Shown here piece by piece: positions 27,205-35,581 of a stretch of 64,000 bases of DNA (its first letter is position 1; each line of letters opens with the position of its first letter). Made by a program: the position numbers and the translations under genes. This DNA is from Phycisphaeraceae bacterium (lineage in GTDB: Bacteria; Planctomycetota; Phycisphaerae; Phycisphaerales; UBA1924), in the NCBI GenBank assembly GCA_020639195.1, contig JACKHB010000003.1, positions 434,001 to 498,000 of the forward strand. Direction: 5' to 3'. The notes under the pieces were generated by a model, which saw only the letters and a program-made list of their open reading frames with translations, was not told the DNA's origin and searched no databases.

Positions 27205-27999
27205 ATGCCGAGATTGCCACAGGAACCGGAGGCGTTCGCGGAGGTCGTGGCCGACCTGGTCCGCAAGCTCAATCCCCGAGCCGACGTCGAACTGGTCGGT
27301 CCCCGCGAGTTGATCGTCGATGGTCGCCGCATGGACCTCGAGAACCTGTTCCGAATGGTCAGCCAGGACCCCGACCGCGGGTCCGAGATCGCCGGGCACT
27401 ATCTCGAGCAGATCTTCGCCAGCGACGCCATGCAGATCGAGCAGATGCCCTTCGACCTGGCGCGCGATCGCGTGATGCCCAGGATCCAGCCCGAGAGCAT
27501 CTTCGAGCATCTCAACCGCGAACTCGTCGCCCACGTGCCGTTCGTCAACGACACCGTGATCGTCTTCGTGACAGACCTCCCCCAGATGACCGTCAGCATC
27601 ACGACCGAGCAGGTCGTTCGCTGGGGACTCACCGCCGAGGAACTCGAGCCCATCGCGCGCCGCAACCTCGAGCGGTACGCCCCGAACCTCCACATCCGCT
27701 TCATCGAGTCCAAGGACGGGGGGCGCGCCGCGATCGTCAGCGAGCAAGACGGCTACGACGCCGCCCGATTGCTGCTTCGAAACCTCTTCGGCAAGCTCAG
27801 CCCGTCGTTCGGGGGCGACTTCTTCGTGGCCGCCCCCAGCCGCGACATGTTCGTGGCGCTCTCGGTCGAGCCCGGGCCCTTCGTGGACCGCCTGCGAAAT
27901 CGAGTCGACCAGGACTTCCGCCGACTCCCGTACCCGATCACCAACGACCTCTTCTACGTGACGCGCGACGGCGTCGCCGGCACGCGGCAGGCCGCGTAA
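27205..27999 (+). CDS. DUF1444/YtpQ-like protein
   Basis: 264 residues from the ATG at 27205, preceded by GAGG. No signal or membrane segment. The region VPFVNDTVIVFVTDLPQM followed by TTEQVVRWGLTAEELEPI and ARRNLERYAPNLH resembles DUF1444 (YtpQ-type) proteins: a valine-rich strand after ND, then the WG-[IL]-[ST]-xEEL helix and the NL motif. The biochemical function of this family is not established. The C-terminus (SRDMFVALSVEPGPFV, NDLFYVTRDGV) also follows the family pattern. It may be co-transcribed with the small membrane protein and mnmE downstream. Confidence 0.6.
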   Translation: MPRLPQEPEAFAEVVADLVRKLNPRADVELVGPRELIVDGRRMDLENLFRMVSQDPDRGSEIAGHYLEQIFASDAMQIEQMPFDLARDRVMPRIQPESIFEHLNRELVAHVPFVNDTVIVFVTDLPQMTVSITTEQVVRWGLTAEELEPIARRNLERYAPNLHIRFIESKDGGRAAIVSEQDGYDAARLLLRNLFGKLSPSFGGDFFVAAPSRDMFVALSVEPGPFVDRLRNRVDQDFRRLPYPITNDLFYVTRDGVAGTRQAA

Positions 28000-28039
28000 G
28001 GCCCGAAACCCAGCGGACCGCATCCCCAACAACGAGGCC

Positions 28040-28180
28040 ATGGGGCTGTCGCTGCTCGAACCCGGATCTCTCGTACAGGCCGTCGCCGACGCCGTCTTCG
28101 CGCACCCGGTCGCCCTCGGCGCGCTCGCCATCGCGGCCCTGGCCGGCGCGCTCTGGTTCGGGCTGGACCATCGCAAGTAG
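28040..28180 (+). CDS. 46-residue single-span membrane protein
   Basis: Starts MGLSLLEPGSLVQAV and has one membrane helix (HPVALGALAIAALAGALWFGL) ending in a charged tail (DHRK). Start context is weak (AACGAGGCC before the ATG). It lies 40 bases after the DUF1444-like gene and 33 bases before mnmE, all on the same strand. Too short for standard gene calling. The well-formed helix with basic flank argues that it is real, but there is no homology evidence. Confidence 0.45.
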   Translation: MGLSLLEPGSLVQAVADAVFAHPVALGALAIAALAGALWFGLDHRK

Positions 28181-28213
28181 CTTCCGCAGAGTCCCGCACG
28201 TCAACAATCGCGG

Positions 28214-29521
28214 GTGAACTCAGCCGCCGACACGATCGTGGCCATCGCAACCGCGCCCTCTAGCGCACACCGGGCGATGATCCGCGCCTCGGGTCCCGCG
28301 TGCGAGGGGCTCTTCCGAAGTCTCATCTCTGGTGCAGAACCGGCACGCGGCCTCCTGCCGGCCCGGTTCTCCCTCGAATCGCGCTCATTCCCCGTGCTGG
28401 CTGGGTACTTCCCGGCGCCGGCCTCGTTCACCGGCGAGGACGTGCTCGAGATCCAGATGCCCGGCGGCCCGCCCCTTGTCGCCCGCGTGATGCAGATCCT
28501 CATGGGGCATCCGCAGGTCCGCCACGCCGAGCCGGGGGAGTTCAGCGCGCGAGCCTACCTCAACGGAAAGCTCACCCTCGATCAGGCCGAGGGAATCGCG
28601 CAGTCGATCGCCGCCACGACGGCCGACGAACTCGCCGCGGCCACGAGGCTGACTTCGGGTCAGCTCGGGCGGGCATACGCCCAACTCTCGGATCAACTCG
28701 CCCAGGCGCTGGCGCTCTCGGAGGCCTGCATCGATTTCTCCGATCAGGAAGACGTGGTGCTCGCCGGCGGAGCGCAGGTCTCCGCGACCCTCGAACAGCT
28801 CGCAGCGCGCGTGAACGCACTGGTCGAGGGCCGCGCGGGGCAGCCCAACGCCGGGGAGCCGATCGTCGCGATCGTGGGCGAGCCCAACGCGGGCAAGAGC
28901 ACGCTCTTCAACGCGATGATGGGGCGCATCCGGGCCGTCACCTCACCTATCCGGGGAACGACGCGCGATGCTCTTCGCGAGAGACTCCATCTCGCCAGCG
29001 GGTCTCGATGGGCGGGGTGGATCTGGCTCATGGACACGCCCGGAGTCGAGCCGACGCCGGGCGATTCCAGCCTCCCCGTGTTCGAACACGCCGACGTGAT
29101 CCTCTGGTGCGACCCGACAGGCGCCTTCCCCCACGGCTTCGCGCCGGCCGCCGACGGGTCGGCCACGATCCGGGTGAGGACCAAGGCGGATGTCGCGTTT
29201 GCCCGATCGGCCGAGGCCGGCATCGAGGTATGCGCCCTGGATGGACGAGGAATCTCGGAGCTGATTGGCGCGATCGCGCGCGCGATCGCGTCGCTTCGAC
29301 CCGCCGCAACGCCCCAGGCCCGCCACGCGGCCTGCCTGCGCCGCGTCGCGAACTCCCTCGAGGAAGCGCACGCCCTGATCGCCAAGGGACCCGACGCTCC
29401 GATCGAGCTGACCGCCTCAGCCCTGCGAATCGGTCTCGATGCGCTCGGAGAACTCACGGGGAGGGTCGATCCCGATCGGATCCTCGGTCTGGTCTTCTCT
29501 CGCTTCTGCATCGGGAAGTGA
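28214..29521 (+). CDS. mnmE: tRNA uridine-5-carboxymethylaminomethyl modification GTPase MnmE
   Basis: 435 residues from a GTG. The N-terminal folate-binding domain begins DTIVAIATAPSSAHRAMIR. GTPase domain: G1 GEPNAGKST, G2 GTTRD, G3 DTPGV, G4 region TKAD. The C-terminus ends in the invariant FCIGK, whose Cys is catalytic in MnmE. With MnmG it modifies the wobble uridine of several tRNAs. Departures from the usual motifs: DTPG for DTAG, and Thr for Asn in NKxD. MnmG is not in the window. The 3' end overlaps the convergent EamA gene by about 105 bases. Confidence 0.9.
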   Translation: MNSAADTIVAIATAPSSAHRAMIRASGPACEGLFRSLISGAEPARGLLPARFSLESRSFPVLAGYFPAPASFTGEDVLEIQMPGGPPLVARVMQILMGHPQVRHAEPGEFSARAYLNGKLTLDQAEGIAQSIAATTADELAAATRLTSGQLGRAYAQLSDQLAQALALSEACIDFSDQEDVVLAGGAQVSATLEQLAARVNALVEGRAGQPNAGEPIVAIVGEPNAGKSTLFNAMMGRIRAVTSPIRGTTRDALRERLHLASGSRWAGWIWLMDTPGVEPTPGDSSLPVFEHADVILWCDPTGAFPHGFAPAADGSATIRVRTKADVAFARSAEAGIEVCALDGRGISELIGAIARAIASLRPAATPQARHAACLRRVANSLEEAHALIAKGPDAPIELTASALRIGLDALGELTGRVDPDRILGLVFSRFCIGK

Positions 29522-30439
29522 GACGATTGGTGGCGGCGCGCCCGAATCCGGCTCGGGCGCCCCACGCCGGGGCCGGACCTGCGAAACGAGCACGCCGGCG
29601 AACATCACCCCACACCCCAGCGCGTCACGCTCGGACATCCCCTCTCTGAGAATCAGCCAGCCGAACACCGCCGCGAACACCGCCTCCAGGCTGAACAGCA
29701 CCGCCGCGTGAGCCGGCGGAACATGACGCTGCGCAATGATCTGAAAGGTGAACCCCGCCGCGATCGCCAGCACGCCGCTGTACAGCACCGGCCCGGCCGC
29801 CGACCCGATCCGCTCGGGCGAGATCGCCTCACCGGCCGCCACCCCCCATGCGGCACACAGCACCGCCGCGATCGCGAACTGCGTGACGGCCAATCGCAGG
29901 GCGTCGCTGCGCGCTGCGACGTGTCCGGTCAGCACCACGTGCCCCGCCCAGCACACCGCGCACGCCAGGATCATGGCATCGCCGAGATTGAGCGTCGCCC
30001 CACCAGCCGCGTTCGAGGCGGCGAGGTCCACTCCGCTCATGATCGCCAGGCCAAGGAACGCCAGGCCCGCGCCCACCCACACCGCCGCGCGCGGACCCCG
30101 CCCCAGCACCACGCCGAGCAACGGCACGAACAGCACGTACAACCCCGTCAGGAATCCCGCCTTGGCGGTCGTGGTTCGGCCCACGCCGGCCTGCTGCAGC
30201 ATCGTGCCCAATGTGAACAGCACCGAGAGCCCCGCCGCGGCACGCGCCGACGTCGAGCCCGATGAACGACCCCGCGTGATCACGATCACCGGGGCCAGCG
30301 CCAGGACTCCGATCCCGAGCCGAAGCGCATTGAAGTACCCTGGCCCGAGGTGTTCGGCGCCGAGCTTCTGGGCGACGAATCCGGCCCCCCAGACGACGCC
30401 CGCCAGCAACAACAGGCCCTCCGCTCGGGCGGTGGTCAT
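29417..30439 (-). CDS. EamA/DMT family transporter
   Basis: 340 residues with ten hydrophobic helices and two EamA repeats, first helix LLLLAGVVWGAGFVAQKLGA, second-repeat hallmark AAVLFSLEAVFAAVFGWLIL followed by REGMSERDALG. Full-size drug/metabolite transporter of unknown substrate. The last 45 or so residues form a hydrophilic Pro/Glu/Asp-rich tail that lies entirely over the mnmE 3' end on the other strand, which explains its odd composition. Confidence 0.85.
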   Translation of the reverse strand: MTTARAEGLLLLAGVVWGAGFVAQKLGAEHLGPGYFNALRLGIGVLALAPVIVITRGRSSGSTSARAAAGLSVLFTLGTMLQQAGVGRTTTAKAGFLTGLYVLFVPLLGVVLGRGPRAAVWVGAGLAFLGLAIMSGVDLAASNAAGGATLNLGDAMILACAVCWAGHVVLTGHVAARSDALRLAVTQFAIAAVLCAAWGVAAGEAISPERIGSAAGPVLYSGVLAIAAGFTFQIIAQRHVPPAHAAVLFSLEAVFAAVFGWLILREGMSERDALGCGVMFAGVLVSQVRPRRGAPEPDSGAPPPIVSLPDAEAREDQTEDPIGIDPPREFSERIETDSQG

Positions 30440-30484
30440 GGCGGAAGTTGTAGCGCGCCGCCCTTGCCGTTCGCGCGGCAGGGT

Positions 30485-30513
30485 TTGGAGGCCAAGCCAT
30501 CGCCGTGTAAACT
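30485..30513 (+). promoter_or_regulatory. Promoter of the cysteine dioxygenase gene
   Basis: TTGGAG (30485-30490), a 17-base spacer, TAAACT (30508-30513). The start codon follows about 58 bases downstream with a strong AAAGGAGG ribosome site (30558-30565). Confidence 0.6.
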
Positions 30514-30570
30514 GCGACGAGGGACTCGGGGGGGACGCCCGTCCGCATCAGTCCGATAAAGGAGGCCCCA

Positions 30571-31116
30571 GTGGTACGCCTGGCTACCTGTCCAAAACTC
30601 GCAGACCTGATCGAGTACCTCGACGGCCTGTCCGGCCGCGCAGATCTTGACGAGTTGGGAGACCGGCTCCGCGCGCTCGACATCACGCCCGAAGACGTCG
30701 CCCCCTGGCTGGGATTCTGCGAGGAGAAGTACCAGCGAAACCTGATCAAGGCGGGCCCGGGATACCAGGCGCTCATCCTCTGCTGGCGCAGCGGCCAGCG
30801 CAGCGCGATCCACGACCACGCCGCCTCGGCCTGCGGTGTCAAGGTCATCATGGGCACGGCGACCGAGACGGTCTTTGAACCCACGCCATGCGGCCTTGTC
30901 TGCCCGACCGTGACAAACACCCTGCACGCCGGAGAGGTCTGCGTCAACCACGACTCGGACATCCACCAGGTGAGCAACTACCAGCCCCAGGGATGCGACC
31001 TCGCCACGCTCCACATCTACACGCCTCCGTTGAAGTGGGCCAACATCTACTCGCTCGAACGCCCCGGAGCCATGCGCGTCGACAATCCCATCACCTACGT
31101 CGAGGCGATGGATTGA
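30571..31116 (+). CDS. Cysteine dioxygenase type I
   Basis: 181 residues from a GTG with a strong AAAGGAGG site 5 bases upstream. Cupin fold; the three-histidine iron site is H81 and H83 (AIHDHAASACG) and H132 (SDIHQVSN). C88 and Y150 (LHIYTPPL) occupy the positions of the Cys-Tyr cofactor pair of mammalian cysteine dioxygenase (C93/Y157). This pair occurs only in a subset of bacterial homologs. The enzyme oxidises L-cysteine to cysteine sulfinate. The channel gene follows after 22 bases. Start choice is clear from the ribosome site. Confidence 0.92.
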   Translation: MVRLATCPKLADLIEYLDGLSGRADLDELGDRLRALDITPEDVAPWLGFCEEKYQRNLIKAGPGYQALILCWRSGQRSAIHDHAASACGVKVIMGTATETVFEPTPCGLVCPTVTNTLHAGEVCVNHDSDIHQVSNYQPQGCDLATLHIYTPPLKWANIYSLERPGAMRVDNPITYVEAMD

Positions 31117-31138
31117 GTCCTCCGGCCGGTCCGATCGC

Positions 31139-31981
31139 ATGAGCGATTCGACACGCCCACCGCCGACCGTCGCGCCCTGGCGCCAGCGCCTGTACGAGAT
31201 CATCTTCGAGGCCGATACCCCCGCGGGAAAGGCCTTTGACGTCGTCGTGCTCGTGCTGATCGTGGTCAGCGTGCTCGCGGTCATGCTCGAGAGCGTGCGT
31301 CCGATCGACGAGGCCTACCACCGCGAGCTGCGCGCCCTCGAGTGGACCATCACGGGCCTGTTCACCCTCGAGTACGGCCTCAGGCTCATCTGCGCCCGAA
31401 GGCCCACGCGGTACGCGCGGTCGTTCTTTGGAGTCATCGACCTCCTCGCGATCGTTCCGACCTACCTCAGCCTCTTCCTCGCCGGCACGCAAGGACTGAT
31501 GGTCGTCCGGGCGCTCCGGCTCCTGCGCGCGTTCCGGGTCTTCAAGCTCGCCCGCTACCTCCAGGAGTCGCAGCAACTGATGCGGGCGCTCCGCGCGAGC
31601 ATGCGCAAAATCCTCGTCTTCCTCTTCGCGGTCGTCACGATCGTCATCATCGTCGGCACGCTCATGTACGTGATCGAGTCGCCGACCAACCCCGCCTTCA
31701 GCAGCATCCCGCGAGGCGTCTACTGGGCCATCGTCACCCTGACCACCGTCGGGTTCGGGGACATCACCCCCCAGAGCGTCGTGGGCCAGGTCCTGGCCTC
31801 GGTCGTCATGATCATGGGGTACGGCATCATCGCCGTTCCGACGGGCATCGTCAGCGTCGAGATCGCCCGCGCCGCCCGCGCCAGGCCTCGGATCTGCCCC
31901 GCCTGCACGCTCTCGGGCCATGAGTCCGACGCCAGGTTCTGCCGGGGGTGCGGCGGCGATTTGGCGGAAATTGGGCAATAG
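31139..31981 (+). CDS. Voltage-gated potassium channel with C-terminal zinc ribbon
   Basis: 280 residues. Six-helix Kv design: the S4 sensor is VVRALRLLRAFRVFKLARY with regularly spaced Arg/Lys, and the pore filter is TTVGFGD between P-loop YWAIVTL and the last helix. The cytoplasmic end after the last helix carries ICPACTLSGHESDARFCRGCG, a four-Cys zinc ribbon, unusual for a bacterial Kv channel, which may sense metal or redox state (inference). It follows the dioxygenase gene by 22 bases and may be cotranscribed with it. Confidence 0.88.
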   Translation: MSDSTRPPPTVAPWRQRLYEIIFEADTPAGKAFDVVVLVLIVVSVLAVMLESVRPIDEAYHRELRALEWTITGLFTLEYGLRLICARRPTRYARSFFGVIDLLAIVPTYLSLFLAGTQGLMVVRALRLLRAFRVFKLARYLQESQQLMRALRASMRKILVFLFAVVTIVIIVGTLMYVIESPTNPAFSSIPRGVYWAIVTLTTVGFGDITPQSVVGQVLASVVMIMGYGIIAVPTGIVSVEIARAARARPRICPACTLSGHESDARFCRGCGGDLAEIGQ

Positions 31982-32088
31982 CTCCGCCGCATCGTCGTTA
32001 CCATGGAGCCGGCAGGCCCGAACCGTGGGGCCCGTGCCCACACCCGTGGGCGAGAGACCGAAACACCACAATCGCGGAGGCAGTCACC

Positions 32089-32454
32089 ATGAGAAGGACC
32101 ATCGTTCATGCGCTGTGCGTTCTGACACTTGGCCTGGGTGTGGTAGGCATCACGCAATCGGCCTCGGCCGCGGCCATGGTCGATCCCGAGCCCAGTCGCA
32201 TCAGCGCCCACATCGGGGGCGTCGTCGTCGATGCGGATCGCCAGACCGTCCCCGGCGCTTCCGTGCAACTCGTCAACGCCCACGGCCGCGTCTTGCGCGA
32301 GGCGACGACCGACCGCGAGGGGCAGTTCCGTTTCCGTCCAGTTCCTCCCGGCGCCTACATCGTCCGCGCCGCGAAGGAAGGCGTCGGCCGCGGAGAATCC
32401 CGTCTCCACGCCGTGCGTGGTCGCAATCTCGTGCGCGTGCAGGTCGGCCGATAA
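32089..32454 (+). CDS. Secreted carboxypeptidase-regulatory-like (CNA-B-type) domain protein
   Basis: 121 residues from the ATG at 32089, preceded by GGAGG. Signal peptide MRRTIVHALCVLTLGLGVVG...ASA. One beta-sandwich domain: IGGVVVDADRQTVPGASVQL, then LREATTDREGQFRFRPVPPG and AYIVRAAKEGVG, the classical peptidase regulatory-domain pattern. Ends in a basic strand (RNLVRVQVGR). Probably an extracellular structural or binding module. A strong terminator follows, so the gene is monocistronic. Confidence 0.82.
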   Translation: MRRTIVHALCVLTLGLGVVGITQSASAAAMVDPEPSRISAHIGGVVVDADRQTVPGASVQLVNAHGRVLREATTDREGQFRFRPVPPGAYIVRAAKEGVGRGESRLHAVRGRNLVRVQVGR

Positions 32455-32496
32455 CCCCTCACCCCGGCCGCGCGCCGGGGCCAGATGAAAGCCTTC

Positions 32497-32532
32497 GCAG
32501 GCCGACCCCTTCCGGGTCGGCCTGCTTGTTTG
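32497..32532 (+). terminator. Rho-independent terminator
   Basis: A perfect 12-pair stem, GCAGGCCGACCC / GGGTCGGCCTGC, with loop CTTCC, followed by TTGTTTGT. A second hairpin (CCCCGGC/GCCGGGG, 32462-32480) lies just upstream. Confidence 0.9.
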
Positions 32533-32601
32533 TGGCGAGTCTTTCCCGGACGATCCCTGGATTGAGTGGCCTTCCCGCAGACTCATGGCACCCTTGGCCT
32601 G

Positions 32602-33432
32602 ATGCGGACGCCCCTGCTCATCGCGCTGCTGACCGCCGTCGCCGCACCCGGCGCGATGGCCGACTACACCAACAACATCATGATCACGGGCTACTGGCCC
32701 CCAACCAACGAGATGATCCGCCACTTCTCCGCCAACCCGGACCAGAATCCCGGTGGCTGGCAGGGCGGAAACTGGGAAGGATCCGGCTTCAACATCTACT
32801 CGTTCTTCCCCGAGTTTCCCGGCGGCGTCGGGCAAAACCCCAAAGGCAACGGCGACTTCGAGGTGGACTACCAGGACACCTCGGAAGACTGGTGGCGGAT
32901 CACCGCCGAGGTCAAACCCGTCGCGATCATCACTTTCAGCCGAGGCTCCCCCGGAATCTCGTGGGAGGTCGAACTCCGCCAGCGAAACCTCTCCAACTGG
33001 GTTGGCGACTATCAGGCCCCATTCCAGCCGACGCCGTCACCGCCAGACGGCTCGGTTCCCCCGGGCACCATCCGTCCCAGCACGCTGCCCGTGTACGACA
33101 TCGTCGACGCCGTCGCCCAGGACGTGCCGGGAATCAACCCGTTCGTCGACGAGACCGGATTCGGCGGGGCATTCCTTAGTGAGTTCATCGCCTACCACGG
33201 CGTCTGGTACCAGGACCTGCACTCGAGCCCTACCGACGATGCCTGGTCCGTTGCCGCAGGACACATCCATGTGGGCACAGACGTCTCGGTCGAAGACGGG
33301 CGCATCGCGGCCGAGACGAGCCTCCGCGTCTTGATCGACCACGTGCGCTCCATCATCCCGGCCCCGCCGACGCTCGCCGCGCTCGCGCCCATGATGGCGT
33401 TGGTGCGGCGCAGGCGGGAATCAGCCCACTGA
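32602..33432 (+). CDS. Secreted PEP-CTERM-like protein with pyroglutamyl-peptidase-like C-terminal region
   Basis: 276 residues from the ATG at 32602. Signal peptide MRTPLLIALLTAVAAPGAMA. The C-terminus PAPPTLAALAPMMALVRRRR is a PEP-CTERM-like sorting tail. The core includes IMITGYWPPTNEMIRHFS near the start, and FLSEFIAYHGVWYQ and AGHIHVGTDV near the end. The last two resemble the Cys- and His-containing motifs of pyroglutamyl peptidase I (AGxYxCNxxxY; GFIHVP), but the nucleophile position reads Glu rather than Cys, so peptidase activity is doubtful. Remote similarity only. The 3' end overlaps the convergent hypothetical gene by 12 bases. Confidence 0.7.
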   Translation: MRTPLLIALLTAVAAPGAMADYTNNIMITGYWPPTNEMIRHFSANPDQNPGGWQGGNWEGSGFNIYSFFPEFPGGVGQNPKGNGDFEVDYQDTSEDWWRITAEVKPVAIITFSRGSPGISWEVELRQRNLSNWVGDYQAPFQPTPSPPDGSVPPGTIRPSTLPVYDIVDAVAQDVPGINPFVDETGFGGAFLSEFIAYHGVWYQDLHSSPTDDAWSVAAGHIHVGTDVSVEDGRIAAETSLRVLIDHVRSIIPAPPTLAALAPMMALVRRRRESAH

Positions 33433-33927
33433 CGGCTCGGGCGGAAACGTCAGTTCCAGGTGCTCGCCCTCCGGGATCTCCGCCCAGCGCGCCCCGAGTC
33501 CCTCGAAGGCGGTCATGATCGTGACGAGTTCCGCCGCGGCGAACCGTCGCGCAACGCCAGGCATCCGCGTCGCGATCTCGGCGTTCACATCCTGCGCCCA
33601 CGCCGTCAGCAGGTTCGCATCGCGCCACGCCCCGGGCCCAAACTCGCGCGAGAGCAGGTCCACGAGGTGCTCGGCGAGCAAGGCCTCCTCGGGTAGGGCC
33701 TGATATCGCGGGTCCGCCTTGTCCTCGAAGGTCTCGAAGGACCAGCCCTCGGCCATGAGCCCCCAGAACGCCCGGGAAAGGCCGAGGGTTGTCTCGACGG
33801 CGTAGTGCATGAGGTCGTGCAGCGCGAAGAACCCGCCGTGTCCGCTCCGCTGAACCGCCGGCTCGTGCCCATCGCGCAGGCACGTCAGGACGACGCCCGA
33901 AGAGAGTTTCTTGAGGCGGATGAGCAT
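33421..33927 (-). CDS. Hypothetical protein
   Basis: 168 residues, soluble, no signal. The His-containing helix FFALHDLMHYAVETTLGLS is the most distinctive part; paired His residues at this spacing suggest metal binding, but I do not recognise the family. Start MLIRLKKLSSGVVL lies 6 bases after the stop of the upstream small gene, which in turn follows sucC, so a sucC-led operon is likely. Confidence 0.6.
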   Translation of the reverse strand: MLIRLKKLSSGVVLTCLRDGHEPAVQRSGHGGFFALHDLMHYAVETTLGLSRAFWGLMAEGWSFETFEDKADPRYQALPEEALLAEHLVDLLSREFGPGAWRDANLLTAWAQDVNAEIATRMPGVARRFAAAELVTIMTAFEGLGARWAEIPEGEHLELTFPPEPSVG

Positions 33928-33933
33928 GGCGCC

Positions 33934-34188
33934 TCAAACATCGACGATCTCAAGGTTCTGAGGATCAATCAAACTGGGTCCGGACCTGGGCCGCTCGTTT
34001 GGATTGCTCATTCGGATCTTCAAGCCCTGTCTGTAATGCACGATGAGCCCGTCGATCGTTGGCACCCGGATGTAGTCAGATTCGAACTTCGTCGGACTGG
34101 CAACATACTGCCCGTCGTCATGGCGGTGCGGCCACAAATGAATGCCTTTGTCTTTGCCACGTGCCACTGTTGAACGCAAGGTCAGCAT
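33934..34188 (-). CDS. Small hypothetical protein
   Basis: 84 residues from the ATG at 34188 (MLTLRSTVARGKDKG). Mildly less GC-rich than its neighbours, with a central HLWPHRHDDGQYVASPTKFE and a beta-rich second half (DYIRVPTIDGLIVHYRQGL). It lies 28 bases after the sucC stop and 6 bases before the next gene on the same strand. No family recognised. The composition looks like real coding sequence. Confidence 0.5.
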   Translation of the reverse strand: MLTLRSTVARGKDKGIHLWPHRHDDGQYVASPTKFESDYIRVPTIDGLIVHYRQGLKIRMSNPNERPRSGPSLIDPQNLEIVDV

Positions 34189-34216
34189 GTCTCCGCCCCA
34201 GCAGCTTGCCACCGCC

Positions 34217-35413
34217 TCACCCCACCGCCGCGCACACCCGCTTCGCCGCATCCCCGAGATCACCCGCCCCCTGAAGCGTCGGAATCGAAGCCCGCGCCGA
34301 CTCCAGCAACGCCCGACCCGCCTCCACGTTCGTCCCCTCCAGACGCACCACCAGCGGCACCTTGAACCCCACCTCCCCCGCCGCGGCGATGATCCCCTGC
34401 GCGATCCGGTCGCACGGCATGATCCCGCCGAATATGTTCACCAGCACGCCCTTGACCCGCGAGTCCGACAGGATGATCCGAAACGCCTCGGTCACCGCCT
34501 CCTGGCTCGCGCTGCCGCCCACATCCAGGAAGTTCGCCGGCTCGCCCCCGTGCAACTTCACGATGTCCATCGTGGACATCGCCAGCCCCGCCCCGTTGAC
34601 CAGGCACCCGATCGTGCCGTCCAGCGCGATGTACGACAGGTCAAAGCGATGGGCCCGCAGTTCCGCCGGGTTCTCCTCGCTGGGGTCGAACAGCGCCTGC
34701 ACGTCCCCGTGCCGGAACAAGCCGTTGTCGTCAAAGTTGAACTTGGCGTCGATCGCCAGCAGCCGCCCATCGGGCTGATCCGAGGACGCCGGCGTGAGAA
34801 TCAACGGGTTGATCTCCGCCAGCGAGCAGTCCTTGTCTCGGAACAGCCGCTCGAGCGCCATCATGATCGACGCCGCTTGCCCGACCTGCTTGCCCTTGAG
34901 CCCCAGCCGGAACGCGACATTCCGCGCCTCGAACGGCTGCAGGCCCAGCAGCGGGTGGATCGGCTGCTTGAGGATCGCGTCCGGATTCCGCCTCGCGACC
35001 TCCTCGATCTCCACGCCCCCCTCGGCCGAGGCGATCAGCACGTTGCGCCGCGTCTGGCGATCGGTCGTGATGGCGAGGTAGTACTCGTGGGCGATGTCCA
35101 CGCCCGCCGCGATCAGCACCTTCTTGACCTCGATGCCCTCCGGTCCGGTCTGGGCCGAGACCATGCGGTTGCTCAACATGAATCTCGCGGCGTCGGTCGC
35201 CTCCTCGGCCGAATTGACCAGCCGCACGAACCCCGCCTTGCCCCGCCCGCCGGCGTGCACCTGCGCCTTGACCACGGCCAGGGCCCCGCCCCCAGCGGTG
35301 ACGGCCTTGTACGCACCGGCCGCGGCCTCGACGGACTCGATCATCTGCGCAGAAGGCACCGGAATGCCCGCGGACGCGAGCAGATCACGGGCCTGGAATT
35401 CGTGGATCTTCAT
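34217..35413 (-). CDS. sucC: Succinate-CoA ligase beta subunit (ADP-forming type)
   Basis: 398 residues from the ATG at 35413 (MKIHEFQARDLLASAGIPV). ATP-grasp domain: AVVKAQVHAGGRGKAGFV, then the metal-binding SLAEINPLIL and AIDAKFNFDDN. The C-terminal flavodoxin-like part, ANFLDVGGSASQEAVTEAF and VNIFGGIMPCDRIAQGI, is typical. It carries the nucleotide site of the TCA-cycle enzyme that interconverts succinyl-CoA and succinate. The alpha subunit gene sucD, which usually follows directly, is absent from the window, so here the subunits are encoded apart. Confidence 0.93.
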   Translation of the reverse strand: MKIHEFQARDLLASAGIPVPSAQMIESVEAAAGAYKAVTAGGGALAVVKAQVHAGGRGKAGFVRLVNSAEEATDAARFMLSNRMVSAQTGPEGIEVKKVLIAAGVDIAHEYYLAITTDRQTRRNVLIASAEGGVEIEEVARRNPDAILKQPIHPLLGLQPFEARNVAFRLGLKGKQVGQAASIMMALERLFRDKDCSLAEINPLILTPASSDQPDGRLLAIDAKFNFDDNGLFRHGDVQALFDPSEENPAELRAHRFDLSYIALDGTIGCLVNGAGLAMSTMDIVKLHGGEPANFLDVGGSASQEAVTEAFRIILSDSRVKGVLVNIFGGIMPCDRIAQGIIAAAGEVGFKVPLVVRLEGTNVEAGRALLESARASIPTLQGAGDLGDAAKRVCAAVG

Positions 35414-35581
35414 GGGAGGTCTCGCTTCGGCTGGTTGGAAGGTCCGGGGAGGGCATCGTACCCGGGACCGGGTGCTTCGCTGGGGGCGCCTCGCCGTGCT
35501 AACACCCCACCCTCGGCCGTCGTCTTGTGTCGTGTTCGCGGAGATTGGCCCCGCGCAACCACAGCCGATGAGGAGCAAACG

